From the NCBI GenBank assembly GCA_030151885.1, contig JASLCG010000102.1, positions 1 to 17,017 on the forward strand: 17,017 nt of DNA, given 5' to 3'. Source of the DNA: Bacteroides sp. (lineage in GTDB: Bacteria; Bacteroidota; Bacteroidia; Bacteroidales; Bacteroidaceae). This document shows positions 1 through 7,516 of this stretch, in pieces (the first letter of the stretch is position 1; each line of letters starts with the position of its first letter). A program made the position numbers and the translations under genes. The notes under the pieces were generated by a model. That model had not been told where the DNA came from. It was given only the letters and a program-made list of their open reading frames with translations, and made no database searches.

Positions 1-5
1 GCTCA

Positions 6-470
6 ATGAATAAAAATATAACTTGTCAAATAAAATCATTTAAGGAACTTACCTTAGAAGAGCTCTATAATATCTTAAAACTACGTGAAGAGGTATTTAT
101 ACGAGAACAAACTTGTAATTACACAGATATAGATGGTGCCGATTTCCATACTCTACATTTGTTAATGTACGACAATGAGGAGCTTATTGGATATGCTAGG
201 ATATTTGGGCCTAACACATTACATAAGAACAAAGCTTCTTTTGGAAGAGTTCTAATAAGAAAATCACACAGAAAAAAAATGTTAGGACACTACCTTATTG
301 AACAAATAGAAAAAAACATAGAAGCTAATTATGGCTTAGTAGATATTGAAATATCGGCACAAGCCTATTTACAGGATTTTTACAAACACCATAGATACAC
401 TCCTTTTGGAGAAGTATATTTAGATGCTGGTGTGCCACATATAGGGATGATAAAGAGAAATCTCATTTGA
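6..470 (+). CDS. elaA: ElaA-type GNAT family N-acetyltransferase
   Basis: A 154-residue cytoplasmic protein of the GNAT fold, which transfers an acetyl group from acetyl-CoA to an amine; the substrate of ElaA proteins is not established. The sequence follows the ElaA pattern closely: LYNILKLREEVFIREQ near residues 20-35, the DIDGAD motif near 41-46, YARIFGP near 63-69, an acetyl-CoA-binding segment (GRVLIRKSHRKKMLGHYLI, about 80-98), then AQAYLQDFYKHHRYTPFGEVY and a PHIGM motif before the end. The length matches the roughly 150 residues usual for the family. The ATG lies only 5 bases from the window edge, so promoter and upstream neighbour are not visible, but the N-terminus aligns with the family start and the gene looks complete. 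Its last codons form the left arm of a long stem-loop shared with the convergent lipoprotein gene. The family assignment is firm; the biological role is open. Confidence 0.88.
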   Translation: MNKNITCQIKSFKELTLEELYNILKLREEVFIREQTCNYTDIDGADFHTLHLLMYDNEELIGYARIFGPNTLHKNKASFGRVLIRKSHRKKMLGHYLIEQIEKNIEANYGLVDIEISAQAYLQDFYKHHRYTPFGEVYLDAGVPHIGMIKRNLI

Positions 471-498
471 AAATATTCAAATGAGATTTCTCTTTATC
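449..498. terminator. Bidirectional terminator overlapping the end of elaA
   Basis: A perfect 22-bp stem (449-470 pairing with 477-498) closes a 6-base loop at 471-476. The left arm is inside the acetyltransferase gene and includes its TGA stop (468-470). The right arm ends two bases before the stop of the convergent lipoprotein gene. The arm ends are rich in A on one side and T on the other, so it can serve as an intrinsic terminator for both genes. Confidence 0.8.
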
Positions 499-500
499 TT

Positions 501-938
501 TTAGTTACAAAACTCTGGTCCCCACTCCTGATGACCACGATTGGGCCAACACTTATAAGCTTCCTTTATTTTTAGAACTTTCCAAGATCCATTATTATTC
601 CGTTCAACTTCTATAATTGATATTATACCAAATATAGAATCATCCATTAATCCTTCCTCTTTTATAGATAATTCAAATAAATCTTTGTGCAGTTCTTTAA
701 TAACCGTTTCATAAGAATAGTTTCCTTCTGCATAAACATCTTTTGCCCTATATAGAGAGGCTAACTCTTCTAATGTTGTAACCTCAGAGGTTTCAAGTTC
801 ATTGTTAAACATCTCAATACGTCCTTCATCAATAGCCCTATAGCTAATTTCTTTCTTTTCACTATTTATACACGACACCACCATGGTGCATGTTATAAGT
901 AGAATAAGCAACTCAAAAGCACTCTTTATCTTTCTCAT
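501..938 (-). CDS. Small lipoprotein of unknown function
   Basis: A 145-residue predicted lipoprotein. I place the start at the ATG at 936-938 (MRKIKSAFE) rather than 14 codons upstream, because the later start puts a basic n-region directly before a hydrophobic stretch and a lipobox (VVSC, Cys23), a standard signal peptidase II signal. The mature part is acidic and charged, with a predicted helix-rich middle (TTLEELASLYRAKDVYAEG) and a distinctive C-terminal tail, WKVLKIKEAYKCWPNRGHQE, ending in Cys-Asn. Two Cys lie near the C-terminus and could pair. I do not recognise a family. The gene is monocistronic: it converges on the acetyltransferase and diverges from the gene at 1137. A -7-like TATATTTG lies 26 bp before the chosen ATG. 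Location at an inner or outer membrane is inferred from the lipobox only. Confidence 0.72.
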   Translation of the reverse strand: MRKIKSAFELLILLITCTMVVSCINSEKKEISYRAIDEGRIEMFNNELETSEVTTLEELASLYRAKDVYAEGNYSYETVIKELHKDLFELSIKEEGLMDDSIFGIISIIEVERNNNGSWKVLKIKEAYKCWPNRGHQEWGPEFCN

Positions 939-963
939 AATAAGATTATTAAATATAATATTA

Positions 964-971
964 CAAATATA
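964..971 (-). promoter_or_regulatory. Candidate -7 promoter element for the lipoprotein gene
   Basis: On the minus strand the sequence reads TATATTTG, an exact match to the Bacteroidota -7 consensus TAnnTTTG. It lies 26 bp upstream of the ATG at 938, giving a very short leader. I see no TTG at the expected -33 spacing, so this rests on the -7 box alone. Confidence 0.4.
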
Positions 972-1082
972 TAAAAACACTTTATATTATATTTAATTTT
1001 CATCTTAAAGTAAAGACAAAATCATCATATTCAATTAGTAACTAACGGCTTATTATAAATAATAGAATTTAGCTGATAATTA

Positions 1083-1113
1083 TTGTAATAATAACCTTTT
1101 TATAAGATATTTG
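1083..1113 (+). promoter_or_regulatory. Candidate promoter of the LtaS-like gene
   Basis: TTG at 1083-1085 is followed after 20 bp by GATATTTG (1106-1113), one mismatch from TAnnTTTG. This is the spacing expected for the Bacteroidota primary sigma factor. The ATG follows 23 bp downstream, at 1137. Confidence 0.4.
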
Positions 1114-1136
1114 TAAAATATTATTAAACACAACCA

Positions 1137-3077
1137 ATGAAAAGTAATAAATTATCTTATTTAAGACCTCTATTCCTTTTTTTTATTTTAGGATTTATCA
1201 TACTAACTGTTAGTAGATTAATTCTATTTTATCTGTATAAAGATAGATTAATAGAGGTCGATGAATATATGCGAATATTCTCTCTAGGTATGCGAATTGA
1301 CCTTATTCTTATGAGCTATTTGTCATTTATTCCCATACTGTTAGTAACTTTTATGCCCTCTTTTAAAAGGAAGCTAACTACAAAAATAGTAGCTGGTTAT
1401 TGTGCTGTATTTTTATTCTTCATACTTTTTATGGAGCTTATGACTCCTGAGTTTATAGACCAATACGACACAAGACCTAACAAACTTTTTTTAGAGTATC
1501 TTATCTATCCAAAAGAAGTGGCTACAATGCTACTTAAAGCTAGACCATGGACGATAGTTGTACTTGGTATTGTTATTACAGCAATTATTTGGCTTCTTGC
1601 AAAAACAGCTACCTTTATCTTTAAAGTAGATCGTAGTGACTGGAAAATCCGTTTTTTACTGTTCCCTGTATTAGCCTTTTTCTGTTTCTGGGGAGCAAGA
1701 GGTAGTCTTACCTCTAGAAGGCCTATAAATGCTAGTAACTCTGTATTTAGTAACGACCAGCTAGCAAATGTAATGGGTGTAAATTCACTTTATACAGTAG
1801 CATTTGCAGCATACTCTATGAAAAATGAAGTAAACCCTGCTAAGCTCTATGGTAATATGACCGAAGAAGAAGCTATTTCTAGAGTGAAAAAATATATGGA
1901 TGCTACTGAAGACTCATTTATCAGTAAAGATGATAACCCTATGCTTCATATTTTAAAAACAGATTCTTTAATAGATAGACCATATAATGTTGTTATATTT
2001 TTGCAAGAAAGTTTAGGAGCGGAATTTGTTGGATGCCTCGGAGGATTACCTCTTACACCTAACCTAGACAAGCTATCCAAAGAGGGGGTTTTATTTACCA
2101 ACCTATACTCAACAGGAACAAGAAGTGTTAGAGGGATAGAAGCTGTTACTACTGGCTTTTTACCATCACCTTCCGAAAGTGTTGTCAAACTACCAGGATC
2201 TCAAGAAAACTTCTTCACATTAGCCAGCCTATTAAAAAAGCAAAATTATAATACAAGCTTTATCTATGGAGGAATGGCTAATTTTGACAATATGGCGTCC
2301 TTCTTCAGTGGAAATGGATTTGATTATATTATAGATGAAAGTGTACTAGATAATGACGATAACAAATATGCCCTAAAAGGCACTTGGGGTTATTCTGATG
2401 AAGATATTGCTATAAAAGCTAATCAGTATTTTAAATCACTTGGAGATAAACCTTTCTTTTCTCTAATGTTTTCTAGTTCAAACCACGAACCTTTTGAATT
2501 TCCTGAAAACAGGATTGAACTGTATGAGCAGCCTCAAGCTTCAGTACACAATGCAATGAAATATGCTGATTATGCAATTGGCAAATTCTTTGAAATGGCT
2601 AAGCAAGAGGAGTATTATAAAAATACAATATTCATTGTTGTAGCCGATCATAATACACGCACATATGGAAATCACTTAGTTCCTATAGATAAGTTTCATA
2701 TTCCAGCTTTGATTATTGCTCCAGGTTTAAATCCTTCTGAATATAATAAACTATGTAGCCAGATTGATCTACCTGTAACCATAGCTGCATTAATAGGGAA
2801 AGATTTTGAAGTTCCTATGGTCGGAAGAAACTTATTAACACTTCCAGAAGAGATACCTGGACGTGCAATTATGCAGTTTCATGATATAAATGCTTTTAGA
2901 GTTGAAAATCAAGTTACTATTTTACAACCTAATAGGCCAGCTGTTCAATTTGAGCTAGAAAGTGATACCAAGCAAATACAAGTTCCCGTAAATGAAGAGT
3001 TAGCTAAAGATGCATTAGCTCATATTTTATTAGCTCATTATTTATATAAAGGGCAAAAATATAAAGTAGGAGAATAA
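1137..3077 (+). CDS. LtaS-like membrane sulfatase/phosphotransferase-family protein
   Basis: A 646-residue inner-membrane protein with the LtaS/MdoB architecture of the alkaline-phosphatase superfamily. About five membrane segments fill the N-terminus (roughly residues 11-33, 52-73, 83-102, 138-160 and 172-187), followed by an extracytoplasmic catalytic domain from about residue 283. Visible active-site motifs are VVIFLQES (likely metal ligand E291), the nucleophile region GTRSVRG (T328 or S330; I could not align it to decide), SNHEP near H450 and VVADHN with D504 and H505. Members of the family transfer phosphoglycerol or phosphoethanolamine to surface polymers, or hydrolyse phosphate esters. 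Bacteroidota lack lipoteichoic acid, so a role in modifying a periplasmic or surface glycan is inferred, not shown. Length fits the family. The gene is alone on its strand, with its own promoter candidate and a strong terminator 22 bp after the stop. Confidence 0.85.
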   Translation: MKSNKLSYLRPLFLFFILGFIILTVSRLILFYLYKDRLIEVDEYMRIFSLGMRIDLILMSYLSFIPILLVTFMPSFKRKLTTKIVAGYCAVFLFFILFMELMTPEFIDQYDTRPNKLFLEYLIYPKEVATMLLKARPWTIVVLGIVITAIIWLLAKTATFIFKVDRSDWKIRFLLFPVLAFFCFWGARGSLTSRRPINASNSVFSNDQLANVMGVNSLYTVAFAAYSMKNEVNPAKLYGNMTEEEAISRVKKYMDATEDSFISKDDNPMLHILKTDSLIDRPYNVVIFLQESLGAEFVGCLGGLPLTPNLDKLSKEGVLFTNLYSTGTRSVRGIEAVTTGFLPSPSESVVKLPGSQENFFTLASLLKKQNYNTSFIYGGMANFDNMASFFSGNGFDYIIDESVLDNDDNKYALKGTWGYSDEDIAIKANQYFKSLGDKPFFSLMFSSSNHEPFEFPENRIELYEQPQASVHNAMKYADYAIGKFFEMAKQEEYYKNTIFIVVADHNTRTYGNHLVPIDKFHIPALIIAPGLNPSEYNKLCSQIDLPVTIAALIGKDFEVPMVGRNLLTLPEEIPGRAIMQFHDINAFRVENQVTILQPNRPAVQFELESDTKQIQVPVNEELAKDALAHILLAHYLYKGQKYKVGE

Positions 3078-3098
3078 TTATTACTTATAAATAATAAG

Positions 3099-3140
3099 AT
3101 AAGGCGAATATACTTCATCAGTATATTCGCCTTATTTTAT
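3099..3140 (+). terminator. Intrinsic terminator after the LtaS-like gene
   Basis: A 13-bp perfect core stem (3101-3113 with 3121-3133), extendable by two pairs outward, closes a 7-base loop (TTCATCA). It is followed by ATTTTAT and lies 22 bp after the stop codon at 3077. Confidence 0.82.
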
Positions 3141-3262
3141 GAGGTATGTTGCCGATAAATCTCCTTATGTATAAACTCTTCGTATGTTGCCGACCAACCT
3201 ATGATATGTCGGCAATATGCTTAAGGTTAGTCGGCAACAAGATAGAGGCTTATCGGCAATGT
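3141..3262. repeat. Nested inverted-repeat element with five TTGCCGA/TCGGCAA copies
   Basis: The 7-bp word TTGCCGA occurs twice in forward orientation (3149-3155, 3187-3193) and three times as its reverse complement (3209-3215, 3231-3237, 3253-3259). Arms GTTGCCGACCAACCT (3186-3200) and AGGTTAGTCGGCAAC (3224-3238) differ at one base and form a 15-bp stem with one mismatched position. The outer copies, with TAA next to them, form a second shell (3149-3158 with 3250-3259). The central copy can instead pair with the second (3187-3194 with 3208-3215, a perfect 8-bp stem). The element is non-coding and lies between the terminators of the two flanking genes. It resembles REP- or MITE-like intergenic elements, but no transposon ends or target duplication are evident and no second copy exists in the window. 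Confidence 0.75.
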
Positions 3263-3360
3263 ACAATTAGCTGGATATAGCTTTAGTATTTAGTCATTGA
3301 TAACCATTATTTGTGATACCTAGTAAAGCTACAACAAATACTATTCTCTACCCTATTGAA

Positions 3361-3399
3361 ACAAAAAAGAGAAGTATCCTCATCAGATACTTCTCTTTT
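3361..3399 (-). terminator. Intrinsic terminator after the GH92 gene
   Basis: A 14-bp perfect stem (3365-3378 with 3386-3399) closes a 7-base loop. Read on the minus strand it is followed by TTTGTTTC and lies 27 bp beyond the GH92 stop. The arms AAAAGAG and CTCTTTT also give it some capacity in the other direction. Confidence 0.78.
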
Positions 3400-3425
3400 A
3401 TATTTTAAATAATCTGTTAACTCAA

Positions 3426-5705
3426 TTACTGAGCAGAAACAGGTCTGTCTTCAAGAGCAACACCAAAATCAGATGGTTTATTACCCATTGTATATTCTAA
3501 TGTGCCACCAGCTACTAGGTCTTTATATTCAATATAAGATTTAGTATAAGGCTGACCATTAAGTTTAACACTTTGTATATACATATTTTCTTCACTGTTA
3601 TTATGGGCTATAATGGTTAAGTTCTTACCATTACCTAAATCAACTGTAGCCTCATCAACAAGCGGACTTCCAAATACATATACTCCTCCTGCAGGAGCAA
3701 CTTGATAGAAACCTAATGAAGATAAAATATACCAAGCAGACATCTGACCACAATCTTCGTTACCAGATAATCCAGCAGGCTGATCAAAGTAAAGAGTAGT
3801 AAGTACCTCTCTTACACGCTGAGCTGTTTTCCATTGCTCTCCCACAAAAGGATATAAATATAATACGTGATGAGAAGGTTCATTTCCCTGTACATATTGT
3901 CCAATTAGACCTGAAATATCTGGAGAAGCATCTTCACCCATATCTCCTTCTAATGTAAATAGCGTATCCAGACGTTGGATAAATACATCTTCACCTCCTA
4001 GTAAATCTACAAGTCCATTTACGTTTTGAGGTACTAACCATAAATAATGCCATGCATTACCTTCAGTATAGTCATCTTCACGGTGTTTAGAGTGGTAAGG
4101 GTTAAGTTCTCCTTTTCTAAAGTTTCCTTTTGAATCTTTTCCTCTAAAGAATCCTACTGATGGGTCATAGTACTCTTTAAATGAGTTACTTCTATTTAGA
4201 AAGTAGTTGTAGTTTTCTTTATCTCCTCTTTGTTTCGCTACTTGAGCTACAGCCCAATCTGCTAATGCATATTCTAAACCTTTTGCAACAGACTCATTTT
4301 CAATATCAAAAGGAATATAACCTAGTTTTTTATACTGGTCTAAACCACGATCATCGCTTAATGCTGTATTAACTAAAGATTCGTAAGCTAACTCTTTATC
4401 AAAGCCATCAAAACCTTTTAAATACGCATCAGCCACTACTGGTATACCTGGATTTCCAACCATACAATCTGTTTCATTACCTACTAAGTGCCAAACAGGT
4501 AGCCTACCTTGCTCTTTATAAATATTAAGCATAGTATTTATCATGTCAGACATCTTTTCTGGATGTATAATAGTCATTAAAGGATGCGCTGCTCTATAAG
4601 TATCCCATAAAGAGAATGTTGTATATGTTTTATGATCTTTATCATTATATATTTTACCATCAGCACCTCTATATTCATTGTTAACATCCGAGAAAACAGA
4701 TGGGGCAATCATTGTATGGTATAATGAGGTATAGAATGTACGTAAAACAGCTGGATCTTTCGATTCAATTGTTATTTTATGTAACATTTTATTCCATTCT
4801 TCTTGTGCTTTTGCTACTACTTCGTCAAAGTTCCAAGCTGGAGCTTCTGTAGCCATATTTAATTTTGCATTCTTTATACTAACAGGAGAAATTGCCACTT
4901 TTAGTAAAACTTGTTCATTCTGCTCTGTTTCAAAACCAGCTTTACCATAAACTAATTTTGTTTTAAGTTCTTTTCCTTCAACTAAAGTCTCACCATTATA
5001 AAGTTCAAAACTCTTAATCGGTTTTGAGAATTCAGCAGTAAAGTACACCTTTTGATCATCTGCCCAGCCTTTAGAATATCTATAACCTGAAATAACTGTT
5101 TCACTTTCTTGAATTAAATATCCTTCGACAGAAGCATCCCAGTTTAAAGCATCCGCTAAGTTTATTACAATAGCAGCGTCAGAAGACTCTGGGAAAGTAT
5201 ATCTATGCAAACCTACTCGTTCCGTTGCAGCTAGTTCTGCTTTTACATTATATCTATCTAAAAGTACAGAGTAATATCCAGCCTTAGTAACTTCATTTGC
5301 TCTGTTAAAAGTAGAATACATTCCTGACTCTAGATTTCCATGCTCACCTTTAGCCATCTTAGGGTTACCTGTTATAGGCATAACTAATATGTCTAATAAG
5401 TCACCAATTCCTGTACCACTTAAGTGTAAGTGAGAGAAACCAAATATTGTAGAATCTGTATAGTGATACCCTGATACCCAGTCCCAACCTGTTGATATGT
5501 TTGTTGGACCTAATTGAACCATTCCAAAAGGAACATTAGCACCCACAAATACGTGACCATGATCTCCTGAGCCAATCAAAGGATCAACATATTGTGTTAA
5601 ATCTGCAACTTTGGTTGTAGAAATCTCTTTTGTACAAGATGATAAACCCACTAATACAAATGCAGATAACACACATAAGTGCATCACACGTTTTAAATAT
5701 TTCAT
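3426..5705 (-). CDS. GH92 alpha-1,2-mannosidase family lipoprotein
   Basis: A 759-residue surface or periplasmic glycosidase of family GH92, calcium-dependent exo-alpha-mannosidases that act on N-glycan or yeast-mannan type mannosides by inversion. I start at ATG 5705; four further in-frame codons would need a TTG at 5717. The N-terminus is a lipoprotein signal with lipobox LSSC (Cys24). The N-terminal beta-sandwich begins with YVDPLIGSGDHGHVFVG and VPFGMVQLGP, followed by GFSHLHLSGTG. The (alpha/alpha)6 domain carries the family motifs TEGNAWHY (547-554, with E548 in the catalytic-acid position known for the family), GNEPSHH (607-613) and NEDCGQMSAW (649-658, with the catalytic-base Asp). 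Full family length, no disruption. It stands alone, divergent from the acyltransferase gene, with no SusC/SusD pair nearby. Linkage preference cannot be read from the sequence. Confidence 0.93.
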   Translation of the reverse strand: MKYLKRVMHLCVLSAFVLVGLSSCTKEISTTKVADLTQYVDPLIGSGDHGHVFVGANVPFGMVQLGPTNISTGWDWVSGYHYTDSTIFGFSHLHLSGTGIGDLLDILVMPITGNPKMAKGEHGNLESGMYSTFNRANEVTKAGYYSVLLDRYNVKAELAATERVGLHRYTFPESSDAAIVINLADALNWDASVEGYLIQESETVISGYRYSKGWADDQKVYFTAEFSKPIKSFELYNGETLVEGKELKTKLVYGKAGFETEQNEQVLLKVAISPVSIKNAKLNMATEAPAWNFDEVVAKAQEEWNKMLHKITIESKDPAVLRTFYTSLYHTMIAPSVFSDVNNEYRGADGKIYNDKDHKTYTTFSLWDTYRAAHPLMTIIHPEKMSDMINTMLNIYKEQGRLPVWHLVGNETDCMVGNPGIPVVADAYLKGFDGFDKELAYESLVNTALSDDRGLDQYKKLGYIPFDIENESVAKGLEYALADWAVAQVAKQRGDKENYNYFLNRSNSFKEYYDPSVGFFRGKDSKGNFRKGELNPYHSKHREDDYTEGNAWHYLWLVPQNVNGLVDLLGGEDVFIQRLDTLFTLEGDMGEDASPDISGLIGQYVQGNEPSHHVLYLYPFVGEQWKTAQRVREVLTTLYFDQPAGLSGNEDCGQMSAWYILSSLGFYQVAPAGGVYVFGSPLVDEATVDLGNGKNLTIIAHNNSEENMYIQSVKLNGQPYTKSYIEYKDLVAGGTLEYTMGNKPSDFGVALEDRPVSAQ

Positions 5706-5795
5706 AATATTAATCAATATAATTATAGTATATAATATGCTTTTTATTTACTCTTTGATGTTAAATACAAAGAAACAGCAAAAATTGACTTATCT

Positions 5796-5803
5796 CAAAT
5801 ATA
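5796..5803 (-). promoter_or_regulatory. Candidate -7 promoter element for the GH92 gene
   Basis: The minus strand reads TATATTTG, matching TAnnTTTG and identical to the boxes before two other minus-strand genes in this window. It lies 91 bp upstream of ATG 5705. A TTG occurs upstream at 5820-5822, but the 16-bp spacing is shorter than the usual 19-21. Confidence 0.4.
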
Positions 5804-5939
5804 GATAGAGTTTTATTAGCAATAAAAATAAAAATTAAAGGTTAACAATTTTTGTAAGAATATTAAGAAACTATATTTAATATGTATATATATAATAACT
5901 ACTTTAGTGCAAAATCTAACTAACTATTAATTTTAAAAC

Positions 5940-7085
5940 ATGACCAACGTTAAAACTACAGACAATAGACAGATTGTTTGGATTGATTTATTAAGAGTAT
6001 TTGCCTGCTTCCTAGTTGTTATAGCACATGCCTGTGATCCTTTTGTTGGAAAAACAGATAGTAATTATTTAGAGTTCGTATCTGGTGCATCTATCGGAAG
6101 TCTTGTTCGTTCCTGTGTTCCTCTATTTGTAATGATATCTGGGGTTCTATTACTTCCATCTAAATTAGATATGATCACATTCTACAAAAAAAGGACCAAA
6201 CGCATTATTACACCATTTATTTTTTGGGCTATTACTGTACCAATCTTTTATTTCCTTTATTTTCAAACGGGAATACAAACCCCTAATGTAAATATTGATA
6301 TGAGTGGATATACGAGTGAAAGCCTTATTAATAAACTATATTCCTGGATCTTTAATTTCAATTATGATACAATTCCTCTTTGGTATGTTTATATGCTAAT
6401 TGGATTATATTTGTTTATACCAATATTTAGTGCATGGATTAAATCTGCCAATCAAAAAGAGATAAAGCTCGTAATTATTTTATGGATTATTACTACTTGC
6501 TTACCTTACTTACAACTTGCTGCTCCCTTTTTAGGATATGTTGGCAATGGTGGTAACATGGGATTATTCGGTATTTGTGACTGGAATGATTACGGAACGT
6601 TTTACTATTTTTCGGGATTTATAGGATATCTATTACTTGGATATTATTTATTTAAATATCCTCTTAATTGGAGCTGGACTAAGACTTTTGCAATAGCTAC
6701 TCCATTATTTATAGTAGCATATGCCATAACATTGGGTGGTTTTTTATTTACTCAAAAATACTATCCCGAGAACTTTTCTAATCTAGAAATTATTTGGTCA
6801 TTTACTAGTATTAATGTTCTAGCTATGACTTTTGCAGTATTTATTATCTTCCAGAAAATGGAGTTAAGACCCTCAAAAGCACTTAAAACAGGTGCAAATT
6901 TAACTTATGGTATTTTCCTATGCCATTTCTTTTTTGTACAAGTGGCATACGATATTATCTATCCTAATGTAAAATTAGCTCCTGTTGTACAAATATTACT
7001 TACAGCTATTTTAGCATTTTTAATTTCTGGACTTCTCGTATGGGGTATGTCGCTAAATAAATTTACTAAGAAATTTGTGAACTAA
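5940..7085 (+). CDS. Acyltransferase-3 family membrane O-acyltransferase
   Basis: A 381-residue polytopic inner-membrane protein of the acyltransferase-3 superfamily (OatA/WecH-like), which moves acetyl or other acyl groups onto extracytoplasmic sugars such as O-antigen, exopolysaccharide or enterobacterial common antigen. The first membrane helix holds the family signature WIDLLRVFACFLVVIAHA with D16, R19 and the catalytic-type H30. KKRTKRIITPFIFW (83-96) is the conserved basic loop entering the third helix, and LTYGIFLCHFFF (321-332) is the typical late-helix motif. About ten hydrophobic segments span the length and there is no SGNH domain. The start ATG follows an AT-rich leader. The next gene on the strand begins 56 bp downstream, behind a hairpin. 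The acceptor polymer is unknown; the neighbouring LtaS-like and DUF4954 genes agree with an envelope role but do not prove it. Confidence 0.86.
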   Translation: MTNVKTTDNRQIVWIDLLRVFACFLVVIAHACDPFVGKTDSNYLEFVSGASIGSLVRSCVPLFVMISGVLLLPSKLDMITFYKKRTKRIITPFIFWAITVPIFYFLYFQTGIQTPNVNIDMSGYTSESLINKLYSWIFNFNYDTIPLWYVYMLIGLYLFIPIFSAWIKSANQKEIKLVIILWIITTCLPYLQLAAPFLGYVGNGGNMGLFGICDWNDYGTFYYFSGFIGYLLLGYYLFKYPLNWSWTKTFAIATPLFIVAYAITLGGFLFTQKYYPENFSNLEIIWSFTSINVLAMTFAVFIIFQKMELRPSKALKTGANLTYGIFLCHFFFVQVAYDIIYPNVKLAPVVQILLTAILAFLISGLLVWGMSLNKFTKKFVN

Positions 7086-7094
7086 TATCTTATC

Positions 7095-7134
7095 TTTTAT
7101 ATGCTGTACAAAATATGTACAGCATATAAAATTT
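7095..7134 (+). terminator. Stem-loop between the acyltransferase and the small tail-anchored gene
   Basis: A perfect 16-bp stem (7095-7110 with 7116-7131) closes a 5-base loop (AAATA). Only three T residues follow, so as a terminator it is weak. The right arm ends 10 bases before the ATG at 7142, so it may instead be a leaky terminator, a processing site, or affect translation of the next gene. Confidence 0.6.
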
Positions 7135-7141
7135 GTAAATT

Positions 7142-7516
7142 ATGAATAAATTAAAACCAAAGGTTAATTATATACCTTATAAATCACTTGTTATAAATAC
7201 CTGTATAAATCCGCTAACGAGTATAATTGAGCCATTAACTATAACGTTATCATATCAACTAGTAACTTTAGGTAAATGGTGTAAGATGGGCGATCAAGTC
7301 TTTGTACAGATAAAATATAACAACCAAGTTATTCAGAAAGACCTATGGAGTGAAGAGTTAAAGAATTTATCTAAGACTCTTACGGAGCTTTATCCGACAC
7401 CTGGTCATAAAGAAGAAATACCTTTTAAAATCTCTAATAAAACCAAGAAAATTTTATTAGCTGTCCTTGTTTTTTTCTTAATTATTTTTCTTTTATATAA
7501 AAAACTTTCTACTTAA
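7142..7516 (+). CDS. Small C-terminally anchored membrane protein, unknown function
   Basis: A 124-residue protein that I do not recognise. The N-terminal 95 residues form a soluble, basic domain with likely beta strands (YKSLVINTC, IIEPLTITLSYQLV, DQVFVQIKYNNQVIQKDLW) and a short helix (EELKNLSKTLTEL). After a basic linker (KISNKTKK), residues 104-119 form a single hydrophobic helix, and the protein ends in YKKLST. There is no signal peptide, so a tail-anchored topology with the main domain in the cytoplasm is likely. It lies 56 bp after the acyltransferase on the same strand, separated by a hairpin, and its TAA overlaps the stop codon of the convergent DUF4954 gene. Cys21 and Cys47 are the only cysteines. 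The even reading frame, AT-rich codon use like the neighbours and the coherent protein make it a real gene. Confidence 0.65.
   Translation: MNKLKPKVNYIPYKSLVINTCINPLTSIIEPLTITLSYQLVTLGKWCKMGDQVFVQIKYNNQVIQKDLWSEELKNLSKTLTELYPTPGHKEEIPFKISNKTKKILLAVLVFFLIIFLLYKKLST

Noticed and set aside
939..980. 14-codon N-terminal extension of the small lipoprotein
   Set aside because: The upstream start adds a hydrophobic, uncharged segment before a standard lipoprotein signal and overlaps the candidate -7 box. The ATG at 938 is the better start.
1946..2188. 80-codon reading frame antisense to the LtaS-like gene
   Set aside because: It lies wholly inside a well-supported gene on the other strand, has no recognisable domain or leader, and its protein looks like a reverse-frame shadow.
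3141..3262. CRISPR array
   Set aside because: The repeated word is only 7 bp, occurs in both orientations and the spacing is irregular. There are no equal-length spacers and no cas genes.
5706..5717. Four-codon N-terminal extension of the GH92 protein
   Set aside because: It would require a TTG start at 5717. The ATG at 5705 gives a normal lipoprotein signal peptide directly.
5611..5808. 65-codon plus-strand frame across the GH92 start
   Set aside because: It covers the GH92 signal-peptide region and promoter in antisense. The apparent hydrophobic stretch is what an AT-rich region gives by chance.
5900..5907. TACTTTAG as a -7 box for the acyltransferase
   Set aside because: It mismatches TAnnTTTG at an important T and has no TTG at the -33 position, so the promoter of this gene remains unassigned.
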